DNA from: Lysobacterales bacterium | GTDB taxonomy: Bacteria > Pseudomonadota > Gammaproteobacteria > Xanthomonadales > SZUA-36 | DNA: 34,819 bases | NCBI GenBank assembly: GCA_021648045.1 | Contig: JAKITM010000011.1 | Location: 1-34,819, forward strand | Direction: 5' to 3' | Part shown: positions 1 through 8,359 of the stretch, piece after piece | Layout: each line of letters begins with the position of its first letter | Numbering within the stretch: position 1 is the first letter of the stretch | Program-made: the position numbers and the translations under genes | Notes under the pieces: generated by a model | What the model saw: the letters and a program-made list of their open reading frames with translations, nothing else | Told to the model about the DNA's origin: nothing | Databases searched by the model: none

Positions 1-185
1 ATCAGCGCGGACAGCAATATGTAGGTCGCGTATTTACCCTTGATAGAGCCATTGTTAATGGCACTGGCAAAGTCAAAGTAGATGATTCTACCTGGCGGGT
101 AAAAGGCCTGGATATGCCGGTAGACGGAAAAGTCAAAGTAGTGGCTACCGAAGGCGTGATACTGGTTGTTGAAGCCGTTGAGTAG
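1..185 (+). CDS. NfeD-like family protein, C-terminal fragment
   Basis: This is an open frame from the window edge (first full codon at 3) to a TAG at 183-185, giving about 60 residues. The visible part has alternating short beta strands: YVGRVFTLDRAIVNGTGKVK, then STWRVKG, then GKVKVVATEGVILVVEAVE. That is the pattern of the small OB-fold domain that ends NfeD/YbbK proteins, which act at the membrane beside stomatin/SPFH-like proteins. The N-terminal membrane part and any SPFH partner lie outside the window, so the full architecture cannot be seen. The gene ends just before a strong hairpin terminator. Confidence 0.75.
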   Translation, partial: QRGQQYVGRVFTLDRAIVNGTGKVKVDDSTWRVKGLDMPVDGKVKVVATEGVILVVEAVE

Positions 186-223
186 TTAGTTGTGAATAGT
201 TAGTCGCTCATAATTTGAGCCAC

Positions 224-258
224 AAAAAAACCCCCGGTCGCAAAACCGGGGGTTTTTT
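224..258. terminator. Bidirectional rho-independent terminator between nfeD-like gene and hppA
   Basis: The 8-bp stem CCCCCGGT (231-238) pairs with ACCGGGGG (245-252) around a short CGCAAA loop. An A-run lies on its left and a T-run on its right, so it can end transcription on either strand. It sits between the converging nfeD-like and hppA stops and probably serves both. Confidence 0.9.
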
Positions 259-276
259 ATTACAAACCTCAAATCT

Positions 277-2289
277 TTAGAAGGTTAATAACGGCGCAAT
301 AACCAGGCTAACGATTGCCATCACATTAATTAAAATGTTCATCGCTGGGCCCGAGGTATCTTTGAACGGGTCGCCTACGGTATCACCAACCACCACCGCG
401 TGGTGAGTAGAAGAACCCTTGCCGCCAAAGTTGCCTTTTTCAACATATTTCTTGGCATTGTCCCAAGCACCACCGGCATTGGCCATCATCAGCGCCATCA
501 GCACACAGGTGATTAATGCACCAGTGAGCATGCCACCTAGGGCTGCAGCACCAAGCAGGAAACCAACTACAGGTGGCGCAAGAATCGCCAACGCACCGGG
601 TAGAATCATTTTCCGTAATGCCGCACTAGTTGCAATGTCAATACAGCGAGCACTATCCGGTTTAGCGGTACCTTCCATCAAACCAGGAATTTCCTTAAAC
701 TGGCGACGAATTTCTTTGATCATTTCGAAAGCCGCATCGCCAACTGCGCGCATAGTAATCGCCGATACTAGGAACGGGAAAATACCACCGATAAACATAC
801 CCATTAGCACTTTAGGGTCGCTGATGTTCAGGCTGAAGCCGTCGATATTAGATTCTACCGTTTGGATAAAGGCGGCAATAATCGCCAATGCCGCGAGACC
901 AGCAGCACCAATGGCAAAACCTTTACCGATAGCAGCGGTGGTGTTGCCGACTTCATCCAGACCATCGGTGATTTTGCGTACTTCTTCACCGAGCCCTGCC
1001 ATTTCAGCAATGCCACCGGCATTATCTGCAACCGGGCCATAGGCATCAATTGCCATAGTGATACCAACGGTTGCCAGCATACCAACAGCGGCAACACCGA
1101 CACCATACACACCGAGTCCTTCAGGCAATATCCATGAAGTAAAGAAGATGATTCCAGCAATAATTGCCACAGGAATAACTACCGATTCCATGCCGAGTGC
1201 AAGGCCGGAAATCATTACCGTAGCAGGGCCAGTTTCGCCATCTTTTGCAAGCTTGCGTACTGGCGGGCCACCGGTGTAGTACTCGGTAACCAAGCCAATA
1301 CCAATACCGCCAACAGCGCCGGCTACAACACACCACCATACGGCCGTAGAAATTCCCAGCTCGCCGATGAGGAAATAAGCTGCAATAATGAAAATTACCG
1401 CTGCACTAAAGGTACCGTAACGCAAAGCATTGGCAGGTTCTTTAGATGACAACGCCCGCACCAACAAAATACCCAAAATTGAGCAAATCATACCCACCGA
1501 GGCCAATGCCAGCGGTAAAAACATCAGGTCGCTTTGCGCGCCAAGTATACTGCTGCCTATTCCTGCTGCAATGGCGATGGTGGCAATCATCGAGCCAACA
1601 TAGGATTCGAAAATATCCGAGCCCATACCGGCAACATCACCGACATTATCACCGACATTATCAGCAATTACACCGGGGTTACGCGGATCATCTTCAGGGA
1701 TGCCCGCTTCAATTTTGCCCACAAGGTCTGCACCAACATCTGCACTTTTGGTGAAGATGCCGCCGCCAACTCGCGAGAACAGAGCTACAGTTGATCCGCC
1801 CATACCAAAGCCGTGAATGGCCTCTGCATGTTGTGGGTCGGAACCGAAGAAATAATACAAAAGACCCAAGCCGAGCAGACCCATTGCCGCAACGGTCAGG
1901 CCCATAATGGAACCCCCGAAAAATGCGATGGATAAAGCTGCTGCTTCACCCTTTTCGGCTGCTGCAACGGTTGTGCGCACATTAGCTTTAGTCGCAGCGT
2001 ACATGCCGATGTAGCCTGCGGAGGCTGATGCCAGCGCGCCAACTACATAAGCAACCGCGGTGTGCCAAGTGGGGAAAAAGTAAAACAGAGCGATGGTAAT
2101 AAGTAGCGCAAAGGCACCCATAACGCTGTACTCGCGCTTCATAAAGACCATAGCGCCGCTATGAATTTCAGCGGCAATCTCGGCTACTTTACCTTCACCT
2201 GCCGGGTTTGCTTTCATCGACAGGTAAATAAATAGTGCGGCTATAAGACCGATAACCCCGAGTAAGGGTGGGATGAGTTCTTGTGTCAT
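277..2289 (-). CDS. hppA: Membrane-bound ion-pumping pyrophosphatase, K+-dependent type
   Basis: The 670-residue polytopic protein hydrolyses pyrophosphate (PPi) and uses the energy to pump H+ or Na+ across the inner membrane. Family signatures are clear: DVGADLVGKIEAGIPEDDP, followed by ADNVGDNVGDVAGMGSDIFE, then DAYGPVADNAGGIAEMAG and, near the C-terminus, GDTVGDPFKDTSGPAMN. These supply the acidic Mg-PPi ligands. The motif GNTTAA carries Ala where K+-independent enzymes carry Lys, so a K+-dependent enzyme is expected. Whether it pumps H+ or Na+ cannot be read safely. An upstream in-frame ATG at 2403 exists, but the ATG at 2289 follows a GAGAGAGGA ribosome-binding site and gives the usual N-terminus (MTQELIPPLLG). 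It diverges from the soluble pyrophosphatase gene. Confidence 0.95.
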   Translation of the reverse strand: MTQELIPPLLGVIGLIAALFIYLSMKANPAGEGKVAEIAAEIHSGAMVFMKREYSVMGAFALLITIALFYFFPTWHTAVAYVVGALASASAGYIGMYAATKANVRTTVAAAEKGEAAALSIAFFGGSIMGLTVAAMGLLGLGLLYYFFGSDPQHAEAIHGFGMGGSTVALFSRVGGGIFTKSADVGADLVGKIEAGIPEDDPRNPGVIADNVGDNVGDVAGMGSDIFESYVGSMIATIAIAAGIGSSILGAQSDLMFLPLALASVGMICSILGILLVRALSSKEPANALRYGTFSAAVIFIIAAYFLIGELGISTAVWWCVVAGAVGGIGIGLVTEYYTGGPPVRKLAKDGETGPATVMISGLALGMESVVIPVAIIAGIIFFTSWILPEGLGVYGVGVAAVGMLATVGITMAIDAYGPVADNAGGIAEMAGLGEEVRKITDGLDEVGNTTAAIGKGFAIGAAGLAALAIIAAFIQTVESNIDGFSLNISDPKVLMGMFIGGIFPFLVSAITMRAVGDAAFEMIKEIRRQFKEIPGLMEGTAKPDSARCIDIATSAALRKMILPGALAILAPPVVGFLLGAAALGGMLTGALITCVLMALMMANAGGAWDNAKKYVEKGNFGGKGSSTHHAVVVGDTVGDPFKDTSGPAMNILINVMAIVSLVIAPLLTF

Positions 2290-2365
2290 ATCCTCTCTCT
2301 CAATTTTAATAGTTGTAGGTATCGACCACCCGGTAGCAGAGGCCGATATGTGATAAAACCATGCT

Positions 2366-2394
2366 ATTGTAGGCATAAGTGAAAGAATCAGCAA
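2366..2394 (-). promoter_or_regulatory. Putative sigma-70 promoter of hppA
   Basis: Read on the minus strand, TTGCTG (2394-2389) and TACAAT (2371-2366) are separated by exactly 17 bases and lie about 77 bases upstream of the chosen hppA start. The match is good but no transcript data support it. Confidence 0.5.
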
Positions 2395-2435
2395 TTGTTT
2401 CAACGTTTAAAGTGGTTGAAAGCTTAGCGAGGCAG

Positions 2436-2441
2436 TATAAT
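2436..2441 (+). promoter_or_regulatory. Putative -10 element of ppa
   Basis: A perfect TATAAT lies 40 bases upstream of the ppa ATG. No good -35 sits at 16-18 bases; a TTGAAA upstream is only 14 bases away. It shares the 191-bp divergent region with the hppA promoter. Confidence 0.4.
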
Positions 2442-2480
2442 TCACTCGAATAATTCACTCTTTTTTACAAGGATTACCCC

Positions 2481-3029
2481 ATGAGCTTTAATCTGGTACC
2501 TGCCGGTAACGATATCCCGAATGATATTAATGTAATTGTTGAAATCCCCATGAACAGCCCGGCGATTAAGTATGAAGTCGATAAAAAATCCGGCGCTATA
2601 TTTGTCGATCGCATGCTAAAAACAGCCATGCACTACCCGTGTAATTATGGCTATGTACCGCATACCCTTTGCGGCGACGGCGATCCGGTAGATGTATTGG
2701 TGGCAATGCCTATGCCGCTGGTGCCTGGCTCCATCATCAATTGCCGCCCGGTGGGTGTTTTGCATATGGAAGACGAAGCGGGTGATGATGCCAAAATTAT
2801 TGCCGTACCGGTAGACAGTGTCACCGGCTACTATCGGTATGTGAACGATGTGCGCGATCTGCCGGAGATGTTGCTGGATACCATCTCGCACTTCTTTGAT
2901 CACTATAAAGATTTAGAACGCGGTAAATGGGTAAAAATTGGTGGTTGGCAAGGGGTTGAAGCTGCTCGTGCGGAAATTTTAGAATCTAGAGAGCGGTTTA
3001 AAAACGCGCCGGATCAACCCAATTTCTAG
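2481..3029 (+). CDS. ppa: Soluble inorganic pyrophosphatase, family I
   Basis: The 182-residue cytoplasmic enzyme hydrolyses pyrophosphate to two phosphates and so pulls biosynthetic reactions forward. It has the family I hallmarks: EIPMNSPAIKYEVDKKSG near the N-terminus, the YPCNYGYVP segment, and the metal-binding GDGDPVDV (residues 65-72). The C-terminal WVKIGGWQG segment also fits. Length is normal for bacterial Ppa. The ATG follows an AAGGA ribosome-binding site at good spacing. The gene diverges from hppA, so the two PPi-hydrolysing enzymes of the cell, one soluble and one energy-conserving, share one intergenic region. Confidence 0.96.
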   Translation: MSFNLVPAGNDIPNDINVIVEIPMNSPAIKYEVDKKSGAIFVDRMLKTAMHYPCNYGYVPHTLCGDGDPVDVLVAMPMPLVPGSIINCRPVGVLHMEDEAGDDAKIIAVPVDSVTGYYRYVNDVRDLPEMLLDTISHFFDHYKDLERGKWVKIGGWQGVEAARAEILESRERFKNAPDQPNF

Positions 3030-3065
3030 TTGCTGAGTTGTTGATTCAGGTAGCTATATAATAAT

Positions 3066-3644
3066 ATGCAGGAATTTGTGAAAGTACACCTCGGCAGTGG
3101 CCCGAACCTGTTACCGGGTTGGATTAATGTCGACTACAACCCAGACTTCAATCCGCAGATTGTTGCCGACTTAAGCCAGCGCTTTCCTTTCGATGATAAC
3201 AGCGTGGACTATATTCATAGCGAGGGCGTGTTGTGCCAGTTCTCGCTTGCTGATGGCAGGCATTTCCTCAGTGAGTGCTTCCGTATTCTTAAGCCCGCTG
3301 GGGTGATGCGCTTGTTATCACCGGATTTACTACGCTTGCTGGAAGCCTATCTGGAGGATGCGCGCACTGGCGAAAACAAGCTTGCCGAGTTGTGGAAACG
3401 GGAAGTTAAAATTCCATTGCAGCTTGGAACCAGCGCAGAAGTTGTTAATATCGGCATCCGCGATTTACATAATTTCGTTTACGATAATCGTAGCTTGTTA
3501 CAAGTTCTCAACAGCTGCGGCTTCGAGGCTGAGCAAGTGGCTTATCAACAGGCCGGGCCAGAAGCACTTGCTGGCCTCGATGTAAGATCCCCGGAAAATG
3601 CGACTTATATGTATTTTGAGTGCACTAAGCCGCAAGTTAACTGA
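3066..3644 (+). CDS. Class I SAM-dependent methyltransferase (methyltransferase 11-like)
   Basis: A 192-residue protein. The SAM-binding start is VHLGSGPNLLPGWINVD (residues 7-23), followed by ADLSQRFPFDDNSVDYIHSE, in which the acidic strand and the post-II motif are visible, and then ECFRILKPAGVMRLLSPD. This arrangement is common in small methyltransferases of polysaccharide and lipid gene clusters. The substrate cannot be read. It is the first gene of a four-gene run (deacetylase, acyltransferase and sulfotransferase follow), which suggests a surface glycan or glycolipid target. Its ribosome-binding site is weak. It starts only 36 bases after ppa, so read-through from ppa is possible. Confidence 0.82.
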   Translation: MQEFVKVHLGSGPNLLPGWINVDYNPDFNPQIVADLSQRFPFDDNSVDYIHSEGVLCQFSLADGRHFLSECFRILKPAGVMRLLSPDLLRLLEAYLEDARTGENKLAELWKREVKIPLQLGTSAEVVNIGIRDLHNFVYDNRSLLQVLNSCGFEAEQVAYQQAGPEALAGLDVRSPENATYMYFECTKPQVN

Positions 3645-3656
3645 TAGGTTGGCATT

Positions 3657-4508
3657 TTGAGCTGCCCGATACTTACCTATCATTCACAAAACATCCGTAG
3701 CAACCGCTATGGTGAAAACGATCATGTTGCATTAAAAGCCGATCTAGAAAGCCTGCGCAATCACGGCAAACGCTTGATCGGCCTGACGACGCTGGTCGAC
3801 TGGTTACTTGCTGATATTGATGACGGCAGCTTGGATGATGCTGTGTGTATCACTTTCGATGATGGCTGCAAACTGGAAATCAGTGATGAGATAGTCCCAG
3901 GATATGGTCTGCAGTCTTCTTTTTTAAGCATCCTTAAAGACTTTCGCAAACAGCAACCAGTTGATACGCCACACCAGGTTCGGGCAACAACTTTTGTGCT
4001 CGCCGATGCAGCCGTGCGCGAACAAATGGACCGGGAGTCATTGTTCGGCTTAGGCTGGATGCAAGCAGACTGGTGGGCAGCCGTAAAAGCCGAAGGTATC
4101 ATTGATGTCCAGAGCCATGGCTGGGATCATCTACATAATATGCAACCGGATGTGCTCGGAGAAAAGCTGCCGCATGCGCGCTTTGTAAGTATTGATTCCT
4201 TAGACAAGTGTGAATTACAGGTTTATCGTGCCGGTCAAGTTATTGCCAATGGCTGCGGCGGTGTAAAACCACAGTATTTTGCCTATCCCTATGGCGCGGC
4301 CAGTGTCTATATGCGCGACACTTACCTGCCGGAAAATATCAGCAGAACCTGCATTCGTGCAGCATTTAGCACCCAGCCTGCGCATGTGACGCTGGCATCA
4401 AGCCGCTGGAACATTCCGCGTTATGTCTGTGGCCGTGACTGGCAAACCCCACAGCAGTTTGACGCAATTTTAGATGGCGCATTTGCCGCTTCGTTGCCAG
4501 CATCATGA
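3657..4508 (+). CDS. Polysaccharide deacetylase-like (NodB-fold) protein
   Basis: A 283-residue protein with a TTG start 12 bases after the methyltransferase stop. NodB-fold landmarks appear in order: TYHS near the N-terminus, TFDDG (66-70, catalytic Asp and metal Asp), ATTFVLA, the metal-binding SHGWDH (153-158, HxxxH spacing) and FAYPYG further on. Members of this carbohydrate esterase 4 superfamily remove N- or O-acyl groups from glycans. No signal peptide or membrane segment is visible, so it may act in the cytoplasm on a precursor. Its stop overlaps the next start (ATGA), which indicates translational coupling. The enzyme class is fairly sure; the substrate is unknown. Confidence 0.82.
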   Translation: MSCPILTYHSQNIRSNRYGENDHVALKADLESLRNHGKRLIGLTTLVDWLLADIDDGSLDDAVCITFDDGCKLEISDEIVPGYGLQSSFLSILKDFRKQQPVDTPHQVRATTFVLADAAVREQMDRESLFGLGWMQADWWAAVKAEGIIDVQSHGWDHLHNMQPDVLGEKLPHARFVSIDSLDKCELQVYRAGQVIANGCGGVKPQYFAYPYGAASVYMRDTYLPENISRTCIRAAFSTQPAHVTLASSRWNIPRYVCGRDWQTPQQFDAILDGAFAASLPAS

Positions 4509-5395
4509 TTCGTTTGCGCGGGCAGATAACCGGCTTGATTGTGCTTCCGGCATTGGCAGTGATCATGCCCTGGCGGCTGTTTTTCCGGCTAGCGCGAATA
4601 GTGTCGCGTTTCAGTTGGTTATTCAAGAGAGAAACTCGACAAGCGGTCGCCGGCGCGCAAAAAACAGGCCAGTTTGTTGCTGATGAAGTCTGGTGCCGAC
4701 ACTTCAGGATGTATAAAATCATTGATGCGGTGGACCCGTGGTTGAGCAGGTTTCGCAGTGACAGTTGGATGCTGCGGCACATCGATGTTTTTGGTGAGTG
4801 GCCGAAAAACACCCCGTTTATTGCCAACAGCATGCATTTTGGCGCGGGTTTTTGGGCATTACGGCATATCCGCGTGAATGCCTGCCCTATTTCCTTAATT
4901 ATGCGGCCTTTTGATGAATGGCAAAAAGCCTTTTCCTGGCCTATGCAAGTGTATTTAAAGGCTTATGAAAAAGCCGTGTTACGCGCCCAGGGAGCTGCCG
5001 TCACCTACACGGGGAAAGGCTTTACAGAACGTTTTAAGGCAAGCCTAGCTGCGGGCAATAATCAGCTTTCAATGATTGATGTGCCCAAGGGGAAAAACAT
5101 AAATGCCTTCCATGTGGAGTTTTTGGGCCGCCCAACCTATTTTGTTAACGGCGTTGTTGCGCTGGCCAAACAGCTCGACCGGCCGGTTGTGCCTTATGTG
5201 ATGATTGTTGATTTTGCGACAGGTCGCAGGCAGCTGCACATCGGTACACCCATTACTCAGGAATCAAGCCTGAAGGAATCTATTCAAGAACTTGCGGCAT
5301 TTTTTGATCCGTTTATTCGGCATGACTCCGCAGCCTGGCAACTCTGGGGCCAGTACTCAGCATTTTTGAATTCAGAATTTAAGCAGGATGAGTAG
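4505..5395 (+). CDS. Divergent LpxL/HtrB-like acyltransferase
   Basis: A 296-residue protein with an N-terminal hydrophobic segment (about residues 10-30). Its general layout resembles lysophospholipid/lipid A acyltransferases: a histidine motif (NSMHFGAGFW, His111), then SLIMRPFDEW, and later LDRPVVPYVM. In the LpxL family the histidine is followed four residues later by Asp or Glu; here position 116 is Phe, so the canonical catalytic pair is not intact in this frame. The protein may use another acidic residue or a different chemistry. It starts inside the stop of the deacetylase (ATGA overlap). A lipid-linked substrate of the same operon is a reasonable guess. Confidence 0.65.
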   Translation: MIRLRGQITGLIVLPALAVIMPWRLFFRLARIVSRFSWLFKRETRQAVAGAQKTGQFVADEVWCRHFRMYKIIDAVDPWLSRFRSDSWMLRHIDVFGEWPKNTPFIANSMHFGAGFWALRHIRVNACPISLIMRPFDEWQKAFSWPMQVYLKAYEKAVLRAQGAAVTYTGKGFTERFKASLAAGNNQLSMIDVPKGKNINAFHVEFLGRPTYFVNGVVALAKQLDRPVVPYVMIVDFATGRRQLHIGTPITQESSLKESIQELAAFFDPFIRHDSAAWQLWGQYSAFLNSEFKQDE

Positions 5396-5401
5396 AGCAA
5401 T

Positions 5402-6055
5402 ATGCCGATGTTAATCTCCATGCACATGGAAAAATGTGGCGGTACTTCAATGGAAGTTCTGTTACGACAACAGTATGGTCTGGCATTTCAGCTTTATGAT
5501 CCGGGTTATCCAGATGATCCACAGGCCTTTAACTCACCCGATGAGGGTATAAATTGCCTGCATGGGCATATGTATTACGGTTTACACCGCCAGTTAGCCG
5601 ATCGGAAGTGTAGTTATATAACTTTATTGCGTGACCCTGTAAGCAGGTTCCTCTCAAATTATCGACATATCCGCAGGTATAAACACCCCTTACAGAAACT
5701 TATCAACAGTCAAGATGGCCTCAGTGAAATGTGTGAAAACCCACAGGCACGCCACTACCGAAACCTGTTTGTTCGGCGGCTGGCGGGTATAGATGGCGAG
5801 CCTTGCGGTGCCGATATGGAAAAAGCGGAAGATCGTTTGCGCCAGTTTGCATTGGTCGGAAAAGTAGAGCAATTTGAGGCGTTTGTATGCGCTGCTACAA
5901 CGCGACTAGGTTGGTCTGCATATCAAATTCCGCATAAAAACGCTGCCAACAGTGACCCGCAGGATGGTGTTTCAAGCGCTGAGCTAGAACAGGTTATTCA
6001 GGCCAATGCGCTGGATATTGAATTATTTGAGCGAGTCGCAGATATTATCGCCTAG
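5402..6055 (+). CDS. Sulfotransferase family protein
   Basis: A 217-residue protein. The N-terminus carries a PAPS 5'-phosphosulfate loop (HMEKCGGTSME, residues 8-18), which matches the common HIPKCGGTS form. The 3'-phosphate motif is RDPVSRFLSNY (77-87). Both match the Sulfotransfer_2 type that moves sulfate from PAPS to carbohydrate hydroxyls. No membrane segment is evident. It follows the acyltransferase by 6 bases and ends the operon, facing prmA with only 24 bases between the stops. Sulfation is a frequent tailoring step on marine bacterial surface polysaccharides, which fits but does not prove a glycan target. Confidence 0.85.
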   Translation: MPMLISMHMEKCGGTSMEVLLRQQYGLAFQLYDPGYPDDPQAFNSPDEGINCLHGHMYYGLHRQLADRKCSYITLLRDPVSRFLSNYRHIRRYKHPLQKLINSQDGLSEMCENPQARHYRNLFVRRLAGIDGEPCGADMEKAEDRLRQFALVGKVEQFEAFVCAATTRLGWSAYQIPHKNAANSDPQDGVSSAELEQVIQANALDIELFERVADIIA

Positions 6056-6079
6056 GCACTCAACCTTTTACTCGGAGAG

Positions 6080-6967
6080 TCACTGGGTAATAGCGGCTAA
6101 CCTGATCCATTCCTCATTACTTTGGCAGTCTATGCTGCTGCAAAGCCCCCGATAGGCCGCAACCACTTGCGCTTGCTGTTCCTCAAGAATTCCGGAAAGC
6201 ACAATGGGGCTGTGCGGCTTGAGTCGTCCGACAAGCTGCGCTGCCATTTCGATTAATGGCAGAGCAAGAATATTGGCTAAGAGGATATCTGCTGGCGGGG
6301 TTTCAAGTTCTGGCATACCGGCGATAACTTGTGAGCAGACATTGTTTCTGCGGGCGTTTTCATTGGTAGCCAGAATCGCCTGCGGGTCATTATCAATGGC
6401 GTAAACCATTTTCGCACCTTTAAGTGCGGCAGCAATTGCTAGAATTCCCGAGCCACAACCGTAATCGATAACAACTTTACCGCTAAAGTCCTGTGCATCA
6501 ATCCATTCCAAGCACAGCGCTGTGGTCGGGTGGGTGCCGGTACCGAAAGCTAGGCCGGGATCCAGCTGAATAATAACTGCCTCAGGATCGCTAGGGTATT
6601 CTGATTTCGCCGTGGTGCTGGGAACAATCCACAGGTTTTTTCCAAAACGCATGGTTTTAAAGCGTGTCATCCAGCTGCGTTCCCAGGCTTGATCCTGCAG
6701 CTTGGAAAAACTAATATCACTGGCATGCTGGATAAAACTCAGGCGGTTTAGGTGATTGGTGATGGGTTTTTTTTTGGTCTCACCTGGGAACAAACCAGTC
6801 ACGGTTAATTTAGGCCACAGCGGGGTTTGATCAACACCGGGTTCCAGTAGTGGGTGGTCTTCACTATCGGTCAGAGTGACCGCAAGCGCACCAAGCTCAA
6901 GCAACTGGTTTTCCAGCGCTTCGAGCTGAGATTCGCGTATTTCAATGCGAACTTCAAGCCAATTCAT
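6080..6967 (-). CDS. prmA: Ribosomal protein L11 methyltransferase
   Basis: A 295-residue protein that trimethylates ribosomal protein L11 using SAM. The start MNWLEVRIEIRESQLEALEN matches the L11-recognition domain. The catalytic domain shows DPGLAFGTGTHPTTALCLEW, the SAM motif VIDYGCGSGILAIAAALKGA, the acidic YAIDNDPQA and the LLANILALPL motif. Length is normal. It lies 19 bases downstream of accC on the same strand and probably belongs to the same transcript, as in pseudomonads. No clear hairpin terminator is seen in the short gap before the converging sulfotransferase gene. Confidence 0.96.
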   Translation of the reverse strand: MNWLEVRIEIRESQLEALENQLLELGALAVTLTDSEDHPLLEPGVDQTPLWPKLTVTGLFPGETKKKPITNHLNRLSFIQHASDISFSKLQDQAWERSWMTRFKTMRFGKNLWIVPSTTAKSEYPSDPEAVIIQLDPGLAFGTGTHPTTALCLEWIDAQDFSGKVVIDYGCGSGILAIAAALKGAKMVYAIDNDPQAILATNENARRNNVCSQVIAGMPELETPPADILLANILALPLIEMAAQLVGRLKPHSPIVLSGILEEQQAQVVAAYRGLCSSIDCQSNEEWIRLAAITQ

Positions 6968-6986
6968 TTGTGTATATGCCGGTTAG

Positions 6987-8348
6987 TTATTTTGCTTCAG
7001 CGCGTTCTGCTAGACGCTTTTCTAGGTAATGGATGTTAAAACCGCCGCGCTTAAAGCCTTCATCACGCAGCACCCATTTATGCAGCGGGATATTGGTATT
7101 AATGCCTTCCAGAACCATTTCATCCAGAGCAACTTTAAGCCGGGCTATACATTCTTCACGGTTAGCCCCATAACCAATTAACTTGCCGATCATGGAGTCA
7201 TAATTTGGTGGCACCCGATAACCGTCATAAAGATGGGTGTCTATGCGGATGCCAGGACCGCCGGGCGCATGGAAATACTGCACCACGCCAGGTGAGGGAA
7301 TAAAGCTTTCGGCATCTTCAGCGTTAATTCGGCACTCAATTGCATGGCCGCGAATTTGAATATCGTCTTGGGTATAGCTCAGGGGCAGGCCGGCGGCTAT
7401 ACGGATTTGCTCGGTGACTAAATCCACCCCGGTGACTTGTTCAGTCACACAGTGTTCTACCTGAATCCGGGTGTTCATTTCAATAAAATAGAATTCCTCG
7501 TTTTCATAAAGAAACTCAAAAGTACCGGCACCGCGATAATTAATCCGCTTGCAAGCCGCGACACAGACTGCACCGATGGCTTCGCGTTGTTCGGGGGTAA
7601 TTCCGGGTGCGGGTGATTCTTCCAGAGCTTTTTGGTGTCGGCGTTGCATGGAGCAATCCCGCTCACCTAAATGAATCGCATTGCCTAATGTATCAGCCAA
7701 TACCTGAATCTCGACATGCCGAGGATTCATCAGGTATTTTTCCATATACACTTCCGGATTGCCGAAAACAGTACCCGCTTCCTGGCGGGTCAAGGTAATG
7801 GCATTGATCAGGCGGGCTTCGGTATGGACTACCCGCATACCGCGACCACCACCACCACCGGATGCCTTAATAATAATAGGGTAGCCAATGCGTTCAGCAA
7901 TGCGCAGGCTTGCTTCTGGATCATCACCCAGCGGCCCATCAGACCCCGGAACACAAGGTACGCCGGCTTCCTGCATGGCGCGAATCGCTGAAACTTTATC
8001 ACCCATTAGGCGAATGGTTTCAGGGCGCGGGCCAATAAAAACAAAGCCGCTTTCTTCCAGGCGTTCGGCAAAGTCGGCGTTTTCTGCCAAAAAACCATAA
8101 CCAGGGTGTACAGCGACTGCATCGGTAACTTCAGCAGCGGCAATAATGGCGGGTATGCTCAGATAAGAATCGGTCGATGATGCCGGACCAATGCAAACCG
8201 ACTCATCTGCCATACCGACATGCTTCAGGTTACGATCTACGGTTGAGTGAACGGCAACAGTTTTAATCCCCATGGTTTCACAAGCGCGAAGGATACGCAG
8301 TGCAATTTCGCCGCGATTGGCGATAACAACCTTTTCAAAAACAGGCAT
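6987..8348 (-). CDS. accC: Acetyl-CoA carboxylase, biotin carboxylase subunit
   Basis: A 453-residue ATP-grasp enzyme that carboxylates the biotin on AccB, the first half of the committed step of fatty-acid synthesis. It opens with KVVIANRGEIALRILRACE, has the glycine-rich ATP loop KASGGGGGRGMRVV, and the active-site segment FIEMNTRIQVEHCVTE. Length is close to the 449 residues of E. coli. It follows accB by 11 bases, so the two subunits are co-transcribed and probably made in fixed ratio. Confidence 0.98.
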   Translation of the reverse strand: MPVFEKVVIANRGEIALRILRACETMGIKTVAVHSTVDRNLKHVGMADESVCIGPASSTDSYLSIPAIIAAAEVTDAVAVHPGYGFLAENADFAERLEESGFVFIGPRPETIRLMGDKVSAIRAMQEAGVPCVPGSDGPLGDDPEASLRIAERIGYPIIIKASGGGGGRGMRVVHTEARLINAITLTRQEAGTVFGNPEVYMEKYLMNPRHVEIQVLADTLGNAIHLGERDCSMQRRHQKALEESPAPGITPEQREAIGAVCVAACKRINYRGAGTFEFLYENEEFYFIEMNTRIQVEHCVTEQVTGVDLVTEQIRIAAGLPLSYTQDDIQIRGHAIECRINAEDAESFIPSPGVVQYFHAPGGPGIRIDTHLYDGYRVPPNYDSMIGKLIGYGANREECIARLKVALDEMVLEGINTNIPLHKWVLRDEGFKRGGFNIHYLEKRLAERAEAK

Positions 8349-8359
8349 GTTTGTTATCC

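Noticed and set aside
419..1042. Long plus-strand open frame opposite hppA
   Set aside because: It is antisense to a strongly conserved hppA, is low in complexity (Ala/Pro/Ser/Ile-rich) and resembles no family.
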